Shown here piece by piece: positions 1 to 12,900 of a DNA stretch of 64,000 nt. Numbering within the stretch: the first letter of the stretch is position 1; each line of letters begins with the position of its first letter. Source of the stretch: Symbiodinium natans (lineage: Eukaryota > Sar > Dinophyceae > Suessiales > Symbiodiniaceae); assembly GCA_905221605.1 (NCBI GenBank), contig CAJNDS010002477.1:1-64000 (forward strand), written 5' to 3'. The position numbers and the translations under genes were made by a program. The notes below the pieces were generated by a model. That model saw only the letters and a program-made list of their open reading frames with translations, did no database searches and had not been told where the DNA came from.

Positions 1-276
1 GTATAGGTTATGAGAACAGACACCCCCCTCCAAATCTTCCCCCCAAATCCAAAGCCCTTTTTCGGACCCCTTTTTGGCCTGATTCGCCGGGACCAAAGGC
101 AATTGAAGCCCGTCCTAGCAGGGCCCCCCTTACACCACTCCCAAAGCCACGAAAGGGTTTCCTGGAGCGACGCGCTGGCTCGAGGGCCCGAGGCTCAACT
201 GGTGTGAGCACGGCCGGGGGTGTATTAAGTGACACGAGCCGAAGAGTCTAAGCTTGAACCTTGAATTCGAAGCTCC

Positions 277-360
277 AAACCCCTAAACCCTAAACCCTCA
301 ACCTTAAGCCCTAACCCTCAAACCCTCAACCCTAAACCCTAGACCCTCAACCCTAAACCC
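277..360. repeat. interstitial telomere-like tract (CCCTAAA variants)
   Basis: About ten degenerate copies of CCCTAAA, mixed with CCCTCAA and CCTTAAG variants, read on the plus strand. This is the plant/alveolate-type telomere heptamer lying inside a contig. The degeneracy suggests an old internal tract rather than a chromosome end. Confidence 0.85.
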
Positions 361-1429
361 AGCTCTGCCACGCCATGCTAGGGTGCTACGGATGCCGCGA
401 GCATGCGCCGGGCGCTGCGATGGGCCAGGCCGAGGCGGGTCGCGTAGCGTTAAAATTAGTCCTTTATCACCTTCAATAATATTACAACTAGTGAATGAAG
501 GTGGTAAGAGATGAACTTGGGAACGACGTACGCACCGCACTGAACGAAAGAAAAAAAAGACCAAAAATTGGAGCCACAAGGTCGGTAACAAAATTCCGGT
601 AAATCTGTAGAAGCAGGCTTCTCGCTTTGAGGTACCAAAGTTTCGGGCATTTTAACATCGCAAGACTCCCGGCTGCTTTCCTATAGGTACCGTTGAGGTA
701 CAATTATTCCCCCATAATATGCTTGCACCGCAAGATCGCCACGGAAATCGGGGGAGCTTGACAGCGAACAAAAACTTGAACCGGCCTATTCCTCACCTTT
801 TCTTTCGAGAAGGTTCAAGATATCTTTAACTTCTCTTTAAATGTGTAATCTCCCACGCTGCTTTGCAAGAATGCTTACTTTGAAGTATGTTTGTATATTT
901 ACATTACACACTTTTACAAACACAACAACATGCGCATGCAGTCTCCTTCAAGTCTTGCCATGTTTCTAGAGATTTTACTTCGATTAAAGTATCAATGTTA
1001 CTTGAAAATGTGGAGATTGCTTTCAGTAATATTACATAAGTATGAAAACACATTGGCTCGTATCTCTCACTCTGGCCTACATTTCTTTCTGTAGCTTTAT
1101 CCTATTTGTTTCTTTTGTTCTGTTAGTTCTTTCTCCTTTTATCATTCGCTGTCCTTCCTTCTTCATGGTTTCTTCCTTCAATCAAACTTTCCCCTTGGCA
1201 AACCCAACCCCCCCAAATAGAAGGGTCCAAACGAAAATGATGACCGACATAACTACGGGAGGGCGTGTTGTAACCACGTCAAGGGGGTGTAATTTGCAAT
1301 TAGGCCAAGAGTATTTTTGCTACCACGGCCCGCGTTTTAGTGTTTACCATGACAAGCAGTATGCTCGCCTGTTTTCCGCAAGCCCAGGAGCCGCAACTGC
1401 ACTAGGTTCGCTTGAAGAGGGACGGGCAG

Positions 1430-1471
1430 GTAAACAGACTAGCTTCCCTGGCAGCTCCCTAGTCTGTTTAC
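1430..1471. repeat. short perfect inverted repeat (hairpin)
   Basis: Positions 1430-1442 (GTAAACAGACTAG) and 1459-1471 are perfect 13-base reverse complements around a 16-base spacer. GC-rich flanks (GGCAGG and GGCCTGCC) add looser pairing. It lies in otherwise non-coding DNA and no gene function is assigned. Confidence 0.6.
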
Positions 1472-1649
1472 GGCCTGGCCTGCCTGGGAGGCAAGTAGAA
1501 GGAAGCCCAAATGGCTGCAGTGTGTGTCTTCCAGAAGAACTGAATCTTGTCATGGTAGCCTATAACGGGCTTGTCCCCGTAACGCATGGTCTGTGTCACT
1601 GTAACCCAAAACCTGTCACGGTTACATATGCCCCTTTCACTACGGGGCC

Positions 1650-2045
1650 GAAACAAAAGCGGCAAGACACAAGAAACAAAAAGCACAGCAAGGAAAAGCA
1701 GAAAGCACGAAGTCAAAAGCAATAAAACACGATTTTGGATAAGCCAAAGCAAAGGGAACAAAGTGAACATAAGCCAGAAGCCAACGAACAATGAAAGAAG
1801 ACACAGGCAAAATCAAACAGCAACATCAAAGCAAAGCGAAACACAAGAAGCAACGGGCAAGAAGCAACGACAGAGAAACTAAGGAAATGAAAGGCCACAG
1901 GAGACAAGCAAAAACACATGAGCACAATACATGAGAACCGCAAGACAAAACAGAGCGGAGGACCCTCCCCCCCAAAAAAAAAAATAACAAAAACAATAAC
2001 AAAAAACAAAAAAACAAAATAACAACACACGCACACACAAACAAC
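1650..2045. other. A-rich, T-poor strand-asymmetric stretch
   Basis: For about 400 bases the plus strand is dominated by A with G and C and has very little T, ending in runs such as CAAAAAACAAAAAAACAAAAT. Open frames here on either strand are composition artefacts (K/Q/N-rich one way, F/L/C-rich the other). Nothing else explains the stretch. Confidence 0.6.
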
Positions 2046-3962
2046 TGAATGGTATCCTGGCTCTAAGCGATGCGCGAGCGCATGGTTTTGCTATGCCTTG
2101 ATGCCATCCGCAGGTTCGTGAGCCACTTGGTGGGACACTTCCGCCCGGCCACACTAGGTGTGAAACTACTGAAGGGGAGGCAACCTGAATCTGACGGCAT
2201 CTATTTCAGCATCAGCGATCCCGGTAGTTCTGCTCCAGCTGCGAACCTGCTTCAAGGCATTAGGGCCGCCAAGTGGAAACCCTTTCACATCGCTGCAAGT
2301 CACGCTGCTCTGAGTTTCGTCTGGCTCGAGGTTGGGATCCAGATCGGGAAATGTGCTGGGACCTATTGTGGTTTTTGCAAGCCAGCAGACCCCAAAATCC
2401 GTACTCTCGACCCGAACCTGCAAGTGTAGAGGCCGAGTGCCAGTGCAGCAGCTTCAACCGAATGGGAAGCCGACCGCAATTGAGCGCCTCCTGACCAAAG
2501 TTTCCACGAGCACCGCAGATGTGGCACTAATTTTGGGAGAATAACCTTCATGCAACATGTCTGTCCCATTTCTAATTGCATTGTCGTCAAGGGAGTCGGG
2601 CACGTGCCTGCCCCCAAGACACTCCCTCCCCACACCTCCCCATATGAGGATGCCGCAGTGTACCATGCTGTGATATGACGTGCAAGATGTCACAGTACAA
2701 AGATTACTAAGAGTTTGACAAGTTTGACAATGACGTCGTTCAGTGCTACGCTACGCATCTGCTCAATGCAGCTGCGCCGTCGGCAGCCTGTCGACTTCAC
2801 GAAATCGCAGAAAAGCTTCTAGAGTTAGCCGACTTGCAGTCCTAAAGAGGTCTAGTTATTGCAACCACTGGCATCTAGCAATCATGCGATTTGAAGTGGG
2901 CTCCGCCCGGGTGAGCTCGGACGCCAGCATTGCCCAGCCGAACTCCGCGCGAGCCCAAGCCACCTTCGCATGGTGTCTCCGCAGGCACTGCGGAAAAGCA
3001 TGGTAAAGGGGATACGGCACCAGCCACCAGCCCGTCCCATTCGGTCCCGAATGAAACACATTTCAGGCAGGACTGCGACATAAGCGCCCGCTCCGTTTTT
3101 TCTGCCGCACGTCAGCCGTTGTTTGCTTCGTGTCTTCTGCACGCCAAGCCGACATCACTACGACGCTCAGAACTTGCATCTTGGGGCATGCACAGGTCAA
3201 TCTAGCCGTGCGGCAGTGTGTGTGGCCATGCGGGAAGTCTGCACCCGGCAAGTTGCCAGGTACTGTTGAGAGGCCCTGCAAGACCAAAATCCCAAACTCT
3301 GAGTCCTGATTCATGATTAGCGATTAGTGGCAGCACGTAACGTGAGCGGAGGGAAGCCTTCAAGAAAAGCAAACTTGGTCTTTCGGGGTCTCTCTTGCCC
3401 CAGCCAATGAAGTTTCGGCCAGACACGTGCTCTGCACAATCCGCGTGTCTATGTCGACACACTTGATGGATACCTCATGCAACGACAGCACGTGCCCCCC
3501 CAAAACAGGGGGTTTTCATCGTGCCGGCCCTTACATGGGGGCCTGAGATGAGGAACACGACAGCCTTTCAGGAGTTGTACTTGGGCTTGCAGGTGCCATC
3601 CTTCCGGTGTGTACAACGGCCAAAGCTCCCACAACTTTTCTCGACAGCATGTATAGGCTGACAGGATATTCTGAGTTGCAGCTTCTTATTCCTCCCTGAT
3701 TGCCAGCTTCAGATGCCCGAAGTGAAGCTCAATGCCATCTGAAACTAGGCCCGAACACTACCAGAAGTGCCTGACAACCCCGATGCGCCTGGCTGCAGTA
3801 TCCTGACCTGCATATGCACTTTCCGTTTTCGCATGATGTGGGACCTTGGCAGCAGGCATCGCGCATCGCCATGAAAGGATGGGTTCGGCCGTTGACGAGG
3901 CAAACTTGACCATGCTGGGATCTAGCCTGGGCCTAGCTGACATGGAGGAGCTCTTGTCCTAA

Positions 3963-4002
3963 ATCCTAAGCCCTAAAACCCTTTTTGAGAAACCCTAAAC
4001 CC
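3963..4002. repeat. interstitial telomere-like tract
   Basis: Short degenerate CCCTAAA copies (CCTAAGCCCTAAAACCC ... AAACCCTAAACCC) on the plus strand. Confidence 0.7.
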
Positions 4003-5040
4003 AGGAGAAACTTGTAAGTCCAGCCGATGACATGGTAGACCCCTTCGGGTGGCCGCTGAAATAGACCTACATCTAGGCTTAGAGGCTAGATCCTGCCGTG
4101 AGTTTTAGCTCGCATACTGTATGTCTGCATTCATCTGAGACTCTCAGGCCATCTGAAATCTGCAGAGGCTGTGACAGGCTTTGCTCGTAATGGCTGGTGG
4201 CTGTCCCGCACATTGAGGCAATCTATTGCCAAGATGGTTTGGAGATGATTTGGAAGCCGAGCCCGAGACTTCTCAAGTGTCTTTGTTACTTACCGGAGAG
4301 GTCCTCTTGAAAGTCAAGAATTTGCTCATCGTAGCAATGTCGGTGGGAGGGGGCGGGGCGGAGTTTGCGCCGGCCGTTTACACTCCACCTTTGTTGAGGG
4401 GCGCAAATCGTCGCATCCCACGTGCTTATTTGTTTCTCTTTCACCCCGTTAGCTGACACAGGGGTTTAGGGTTGGCCAGGTCTCTCTATATGCAGGTACC
4501 TCAGGTGCCCTATCAACATGCACAAAAAGACTCTCCGGCCTCGACCGTGCCAGCAAAAAAGAAATGCGCACGTGCCCCCAGTATCGACTTCGCAATCCTG
4601 CTCGGCTGAGTTTGGTTCAGGGTTTCTTGAGGTCAAGTTGTACGGCTGTTGGGTCCGACAGACTAAATCTTCTTCATCTTGCCTGCCTAAAAAGGGCACC
4701 ACTAGCCAGGAAATGGCATGAGAGTCCGAAACATTGCGGCACAAACTGCTCAGAACCGCTCAAACTGAGCCCAAAAGCGTTCAACAGCCTCCCGAAACTG
4801 AGCAGAACAATTGAATAACCTCAACCTGTGGATGCAAAGGGCAGCTCCTGGCCAGAGCTGCCTGCTTTGCTGGAAGTTCCAAGCATATTGTTCACCCGTG
4901 GAGGTGTGCAATACCCATCCTCGAGGAGGCATCGAGGAAAGAGAAGATCTATAAGGCATTCGCAAGTGGGAAGCAACGCCGGAATTGGTGGGGGAAGCGG
5001 GGAGGGGATGTCAGCGTGACCACGAGTTAAACTTGTTACA

Positions 5041-5105
<65 letters not shown>

Positions 5106-5258
5106 CCGCCCGACCGCCCCAGAGCACGCACGCACGCCTCAGAGCGCGCGCACACGCGCGCGCCCGCACGCGCGCACACACGCACACGCGCACGGGCACA
5201 CACGCGCACACGCGCGCACGCGCGTGTGCACGCGAACGCACGCGCTCTCGCGCACACA
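5041..5258. repeat. compound CA / CGCA / CG microsatellite
   Basis: Begins as a pure (CA)n run, passes into (CGCA)n, then a degenerate mix of CACG, CGCG and CACA for about 220 bases. Strict purine-pyrimidine alternation makes it a potential Z-DNA former. Long His/Thr/Ala/Arg-rich or Cys/Val-rich open frames across it are artefacts of the repeat. Confidence 0.95.
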
Positions 5259-6856
5259 TGCACTACTGGAGCTTGGTTTCCCATCAAACCCTGAAGCAAT
5301 GCCAATGCCTTTATAAGAATGTAGCATGCTGGATTCCCTGTCTTGCGGGCCTCAGCGCATAGTCCGGTTTGGCAATAGCATTTGCCGCCCGAGCAAGATG
5401 TAGGTCCTGACCACAATTTGAAAGCGTGAGGGACCATGACTATGGAAATCGAGGTGCTGGCCATCTCAGGAAAGCCGTGGCAGCGAGCCACGAGCTCAAG
5501 CGGATCAAGGCTCGGCTTGCACAAACCGAACCGAACCAGCAATATGACACGAAACGCCCTGTGTGCACCCTCGTGGGCGTTGCTGTCGAGAGGCCTCTCG
5601 TTCGGCTGCAAAGGAATATGTTGCAGGTGCCGCCGGTGTCGGTAGTTTTGCACAGATTGTCTGCGCCTTCAGGCTGGGGAAGAGGGAGGATAGATCCAAC
5701 TCAGAGCAGAATAGGTCAAGACGACGTCATCGAATCTTCTTGGACTGCGAAGCCGACTCCCGAAGGAGGTGCTTGCACACGGTGTGGTGTGAACATCTGT
5801 CGGCTAGGTCCAAGTGCAACATTCAACTCTAAAGTTCTCCGTCCAGCCGCTCGAACGCTTCTTCTTGTTGGTTTGTCTGGGCTTCGTCTTGGAGCAAGCA
5901 TAGCCTGTCAAGCAGGCTGCAGCGATACTTGGTCAAAGGACGTCGACCACCAACAATTCTGTGCGCGTGCTGATGTATGGTAGGGGTCACAGGCACAGAA
6001 CCAGCCGGTATGTGGGACATCTGAACCTCAGGCAAGCCACATGTGGCACCCGTGGTCGTCTTTACCTCATTCTGGTACAAACCTGCATGCACGGAGCTGG
6101 ACGTGCACTCTCTGGGGACAACATGTTGCATAACGTGCTCAAAGCTCGTCTCAAGGGTGTACTGCGTACTGTCCTTGGCGCCCTAAATCCGGTTCAGATC
6201 CTTTGGGTAGGAGATGGTTCGGGGTGCTTAGACAGCAAGATCTCTCATGGCTGAAGGCCTGCAGGACAAACACAGGTGGGGTCCCCAGTGCACTGCCGCT
6301 GCTCCGGCAAAGGGCACTGAGGCAGCCGAGGATGAGGTTGCACATCCTTGGTTGAGCCGAGACATGCCAAGACCCAAATGAGCGGTCAAGTTTCCTGGAG
6401 CAGGGGTTCGGTTGGAAGCTCAACAACATGTAAAGTGAGAGCTGAGATGTGAAAATGCCGTTGTCATGCCATTGCCCAGCTTCCGGCTGACAGTCATGCT
6501 GACTTGTCGGTACAGACACAACCCTTATGTCCGCCTCCCACACATTCCAAAAAAAATTCCGCAACCTACGCTCGCGACTAATTTGAGACCAGCCGCATTT
6601 ACAAAGTAGGCAAAACTGTCTGCATTCCCCAGGGCAGATTTGGGATCCCTCTCGGCCAAGTTCTCGCAAGCAATTCTCCTCAGCGCTACGCTTGCACGCC
6701 GGAAAGAAGCAACAATGACAAACTGGGGGCCCCGGGGGGGTGAAAGGACCTTTAGTGGCAGCCCCATGCACTTGCATGGTGTCACAGCAAAATCTACGGT
6801 TTTGTTTCGTGGCAGATGTAAACTTGGCACTGTCTACGGTGAATCAACAGTATCTA

Positions 6857-6908
6857 CATATACATATATATATATATATATGTTTGTGTATATATATATA
6901 TACACATA
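6857..6908. repeat. AT dinucleotide microsatellite
   Basis: Two (TA)n blocks separated by TGTTTGTG, flanked by ACATATAC-type sequence. The whole element is nearly palindromic. Confidence 0.9.
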
Positions 6909-9900
6909 CGCTGCTTTTCAATATTTTCGGTAGCCATGAAGACGGAAGGTTCCTAGCTCGATGAGGGCATCCACATGGTATGACGCCGACAGAAGCTGCC
7001 CAGTCAGAGATATTCCTTGCCAGAGGGGCCCATAGGCGACTTGACAATCCGCGCCCGTGCCTTTGTAGCAGACGTCGTCCATCAAAGCCATCCTGTGCTG
7101 TCGGGCCCCGAGCCTTCTAAACGCTCGTGCCTGCTAACTTCCAAAGCGGAGTTCTTGCACTGCATCACTGACCCCATCCCGACATGACCTAAGTTTCTTC
7201 GTGGAGCCCCTCTTGAGGCCCTCTTTGGCCTTCCTGCATATCTGGAACCTTGCACTTATGGATGAACTCGAACCAAAGTCCTTGGTTTCAAAGCCTTGGA
7301 CCATTTGCCAAAATGTGCGTACCGTGCCTGTGATGAGAGGCTTCGTGTGTCAAGGTCTCCACCTGCTCTGACATGTCAGCGTTGACGTACCTGCAGCAAT
7401 GTAGGCCACCGGATCCCTATCCATCCTTTGGCCACCAAGGCATGCATGCTCTGGAAGTGAGTTTGTACACCTGAGTCGTCCCCTGGGCTCCGTCTTGCAA
7501 ACAAAGCTGCTTGTCGCAGAGGTTGATCAAGTATTGTCCACCTCTGCCCAGTCTCAGGCGCACTGACACGACAAGGATCCAAGGCAAGCAGGCCCAGTCA
7601 ATTACAGAGGCCCAAAGACTCACGTCACCAAGGCCTTTGAACCTTAATTCGCCGAGGCCCCGGGCCGTAGGTGTCTGGGTAGCGTAAAGCAGGCACCCCA
7701 AAACTAACCCCAAAGGGGCCCCCTTTTTTGACCCTGTAGCCGACCCCCTCCCCCCTTCCCCGCTCTACACCCTTGAACCCTGCCGGCCTGTTTTTCATGT
7801 TTTACCACTCCTAAAATTGCTCTAACACAGCCTGCGTGTTACAACCCGCCCAGGCCGAGGCGCGTAGCGCTAAGACTCAAGACTTAACCTTGGAACTAGT
7901 AGCAAACTAGCACAGACAGATTCGATGCATCGGGCTCAGCTCCCCACGCTTGTTCCTGGGCTGGGCGGACTAAGGCTTTACACTCGGGTAGCTTGGGCAT
8001 GTCAAGGGTCTACAGGTTCGAACTTACGGTTCAGCCAAGGTGTTAGATCACAGCAGAAACTTTCGGAGATCTGTCCGCAGCTTGTGGTGCGCTGTGTGGG
8101 TAGACTCTGCGCCCTGCGTGGGTAGCGTGTATTGCAGTAATTACTGCAGGTATAGGCAGGGCCCCAATAAACAGATTCAGAAGATTTCAGAAGTGTGGTC
8201 ATCCTTGATAGACAGAGCACTTAGTGCGGCCTTGGCTCATGTTATGCGGTGGGCTTGGGATGACGTAGGCAAACCGGTTTTCCGTGCACTGCTTACCCGG
8301 GTAAATGTACTCCACGTTCGACAGTAGCTGGTTCACCTGATCGCATGACACATGTGGGGATGATGCGCCACGCATCACATGTGACACGGCCGCACGATCA
8401 CTCACTTCTCCCAGCCGTAACCTCGACTAATCATTGCACACCTGCCTGGTTGAGAATCCGTCGTACCTCCTTCTTCGTTGCGACGTCGCTTTTCCCAAAC
8501 CACAGCACCCTCAGACAGTTCAGCATGGTGGCTGCACGGCGGATTCTGCAGCCCGGAACGGGCGGAGACGCAAAAGAAATGAAACGGAGAAGGTGAAAGA
8601 TTGCTCTGCCAAGTGTCAGCTCGGCGTCGGCCTGACCCAGCAAAAGGGAGAGTCCCATGAGGTGAAAATGTGCAAAGCGTGCAATTCTTGAAGTACCAGA
8701 AATTCCATGCAACCGGACGACCTGTCACTTGATGCTGCCACTTCCGTGATAACTACCACGGGAGGTCATGCCCTGCAGGACCACCCTGTGACCATCCACG
8801 AAGTGGTTACCGGGAGCTACTGTACCCCGAGGTTCGAAGCTGTGTAGCAAGCCTTGGCTGTGGTGATGGACCGGGTAGCGGTCGCTGTGTAGGCTTGCCT
8901 TAGCTCGGCGGCTTTCCGCGCCCCCAAGCCACAAGATGCACCGATGAACAACCAGACTCTCCAGCACCGGCCAGCTACAACCTCACGGTACCCAAGCTAG
9001 GAGACGTCAGGGGTGCGACGCTACCTGCCATTCTTTCGGCAGAGGTCACGAAGCAGGAGCATCGATTTCATTACGTTTCGCATGGTTCCTGCGCTTCAAC
9101 CCCAGCTCTGCTTCTTTTCTTCCTCCGACAACTCGACAACTCCTGTAATTATTTCTCAATAGAGCAGCGCCCGGACGGCGTTCTTCTGAACTTGGTCCTG
9201 CCAGTTCGCCCTGCGCTGCTGCAATTTGGCACCGGCAGCTGAGCTTCACTGACTGTTCTTAGGGCAAGCTAGGACAGACAGGTGACATGATGAGGCATGC
9301 TATGGTTTCGGCAAGTTGCTCATGCAAAGTAGTTGAGGGCAGCTGCTGCTTCTGCTTTAGAAACTTACATGGTAACTGCACACAGTCGGAAACCGTGGCT
9401 GGTCACAATGACAAGCTCTTCTGGGAAAGGGCCTCAAAAAATGAATTTGGTTTCAGTGCCAGGAGGCGGGACAATCTAAGGTGTCTTGACCACAGTATCT
9501 ATATGAACGAATGCAGAGAGCAGAGGATCTTGGTGCTGACAGGCCCTTAGATGGTATCCGAGGGTATCCTTCCTCAAGCAGGTCCCCCAAGGTGGGAGCC
9601 GCTTTAACCTGGCCTGGTCTGTAGAAGTGATGTTTCTGTCGAGGCAGCAGCCACCTCAGGTCGCGCTTGGATTCCAGCACGCCCAAGGCTTGCAGGAAGC
9701 AACTGCTCACAGCAAGATGCCTGAATGTTGTTCAGCGGGTAGATGCGAAAGAGATTGGCAATGGCCTTACCAGCACGTCTGCGTTGCCCATGGCGTGATT
9801 GTTCATTGGTGTAAAGGCAGCTCCCGTGAACGTGTGCTCGGCTTGTATCTCTCATGGGTAAGCAAGAGCAGAATGTTCAATGGCATTGGAAACATTCGAG

Positions 9901-12900
9901 TACCTGCGAATACGGGCAGATTGCCACATCAGACCCACGCAGGTGCCGTCAAGCCGCAACTCGCACGCCATCTGCTGCAACATCTGGGTAGTCCAAGGCA
10001 TCTAACCTCGTGGGCAGGACTTGCTTCATGCCCCAAGCCCAATATCAGTTAAAATGGCCAGACTCCTAGCCCCGATTTCGAGTGATAAAATGCCGATGGC
10101 TTGCATCCCACATGCTGCGCTCTTCCACGTTCTGCCAAAGCACACGGCTAGATCATCAGGATTCGTGGCAGCCTGCGTCGCTAGGAGCTCCTGCGCGAGA
10201 GGAGGGCTCGAAATGATGAGGGACACGGCTCATGAGGGCTTGAGATTTCGCCCTTAGGGCAATCATGCCTTGCGCATTCCTGACCTGAACTGCCCTTTTG
10301 AACCCAGACCCAGAGCCTCAGCTGGAACCACCCCAGACACTAAACCCTACATCCAGCGCCTTGTACTTGGTAACGTCGGCACTCCCATTGGCTGGCGGGG
10401 GCAAGGAGCTCCGAGCATGTGCGGGGTGGGCAAAAACACCGTAAGGCAGTTCTGACACCGGGCCATGAAGCTGGGGTAATGAGGCTGAGGCTTCCGGTTC
10501 GTGAGGATTGCTTTCCAAACTCTCTGAACTTTGGTGTATCTTGGAGACCCTTGGAGAACGGTTGAGCTTCGGGTGGCTTGGTGATCCTGAGACCCAGGCT
10601 TCAAAGGCCCCCCGGACCAACCCCTTAGTTGTCTTTGTTGCGGAGGCACGGGGTGAGGAACGTCAAACTTGAGCGACTCCAACGGATTCAGCAATACAAG
10701 AAGGCGAAGTATCTCGGAACGCAGGAAGTTGGATTCCCAGCCCCAGCCTCTCCGCGCGAGCTCCTTGCTACCCTCACCATAGACCTGTCACTTGATCGAG
10801 TGCCCATCTTCCGCTCACGATGCGAAGCTTACAGAAGGACAATCTGTTGGCCCGCCATCACTCGTTCGCAGTGCAAAGATGTTATCGGCCACGCGTTGCT
10901 GCAAGAGTACGGCTGTTCCTTTTCCGAGAAATCTCCGTGTTCGGGCACCGAGCGGGGACTCATTTCACATCACCCCAGACTTTGCAATCATCACGTCCAC
11001 CTAGACTTGAATGACGTGAGTCATCAGGCTAGCTTCAAGGTAGGCTACTTGGCATTGGTGTTCTGTTCTGGTGACTTGGGTTCAGTCAAGTCAGATCGCA
11101 CAATGAAAAATCTCGCCTGATCTGCCGGGTTGTTGGTCTCGAGGCTGTCCGGCCTACGGGTGTCTGCCGCCAGTGGCAGATCTCAAAAGGCACACCGCGG
11201 TACACAATACCAAAAGAAGGGGGGACTGAGGGGCAGGTAGGATTCATTGACTCTCGAAGGTTGGTTTGGCGTGGCCAAACCCCAAAACCAGGGGGCCAAC
11301 TGAAACCAGGCTCGGAACACCTGCTCTGAAGGCAGAAGCACAGATCAATCACTCATTCAAGGAGTGGATATCTAAGCAACCACTACGGTGACGGCCTGAT
11401 GCTGGCTCCCAGCGTTGCCTCCTGGGCCAAGGCTCGAGGAGGGCCCATGGGGCGCTTAGGGGATTTGCATCCCTTGATTGGCCCGATTTCTATCAAAATG
11501 AAGGTATTTCGTGAAAGCCTGCTTCAAGTCCAGCGATTGATGTTGGCTGCCAAGGCTCTGAGACATCGATATCACACTCGGCTTCGGTCTTGCCATGCGG
11601 CATGTAGCAGGCCTGAATCCGTCAGACGCTTCCCAGCATGGGGAGCCAGCTTCCCGCTGATGTCTCTGAAGCCCCAAAATAGAAGTGTTGAATTCACAGG
11701 CCCATCCACAGATACATGGCTTTCAGCCTTGCCCACCAAGTGCAGTGTTGCAGCAACGCCAGCACATCTACGTACGCTTCAGGCAGCTGCAAGATTTATC
11801 TCTAAACCGAGAGGCTAGCAAAGCAAAGTTTGCAGAGCCGCTCAACATGGACACACATTGCGAGAATGCTGGGCGAACTTCCTTACAGTATCTGTCTGAA
11901 GCTAGCAGCCGAAAGCCGTTCCCCCACCAGTCCGCCATGGTGCCACATCTGATGTTGGCGGCCGCCGCGCTAAGGGAATGCTCTGCACCACGGCTTCCTG
12001 GGAGAGCCAAGCTCGATACCCAAACTCGAACATTACTTGCGGTAGGAAGCCGATTCACGCACTGGAAGGGCCGATTCGCTCACTGGACGGATCGCAGACT
12101 GAACTGAGTGTTGTCAAAACCCCCCCCCCCCCAAAGAATCCTACCCCTCGGCCATGAGAAGGAAACCCTCAGCCCTCAAAGCCCTGATTGGTCAGCCGAA
12201 AGCCTCAACACCCTTGAAGCCACAAGAATCCGAAACCCTGAAGCTGTAAAGCGTCAAAAACCCCCAAAATCCGAAAAGTCCCTGAGCCACAAACACCCTC
12301 AGCCCAACCTTTAAATCATTCTCGACAGCTTGGCTGGGGTGGTAGGGGCACAAAACTCTCGGAATGTGCTGGGGTGGTCGGGGGGCCGAAATCGCCAGTG
12401 CTCGAATCGCGATCGAATCGGCAGTGCTTGAATCAGGATTCGTGCTTGATTCGCCGATGCTCGAACCGCTCGGGCGCTTGAGTTGCCAGTGCTTGAATCG
12501 CGGCCAGTGCTTCAAGAGGCTTCTTACGAAACATGCACACCGGGTACCCTCATATCTGAAGCAAAGCCACGCAAAGCTTTGCACAGTCCACAGCGTAGGC
12601 CTGCCCAAGGGCCACCCTCGAATTTTGCACGTCAAAGAGGCATCTTTGGCATTTTTTTTGGTAAGGAATGGTCGGGCGTGACTTGAGGCTCCCAGAGTTG
12701 CCACGCAAACCACAATCGGTTTAGGGTTTAGCCTTAGCGGTTTTTTGGGTCCAGGGAACACATGTGAACAGATGTGAACAGGGGAGGGCCAGCCTTCTTG
12801 GCCAGGGCCGCGGAGTCGTCCTGGCACTTGGCATTCTAGGCAGTGTCTGTTATGCAACTAAGTCAACAGAACAGCTGCAGTTCTTCACAAACTTTATGAT

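Noticed and set aside
1042-1725. 227-codon plus ORF with hydrophobic start and basic end
   Set aside because: The hydrophobic part comes from a T-rich run and the basic end from the A-rich block; no motif, and the hairpin at 1430-1471 lies inside it.
5011-5653. Cys/Val/Arg-rich open frames across the CA/CGCA microsatellite
   Set aside because: Low-complexity artefacts of the dinucleotide repeat.
8133-8148. 16-base perfect palindrome TGCAGTAATTACTGCA
   Set aside because: Short palindromes of this length are expected occasionally in 64 kb, and nothing nearby suggests a regulatory role.
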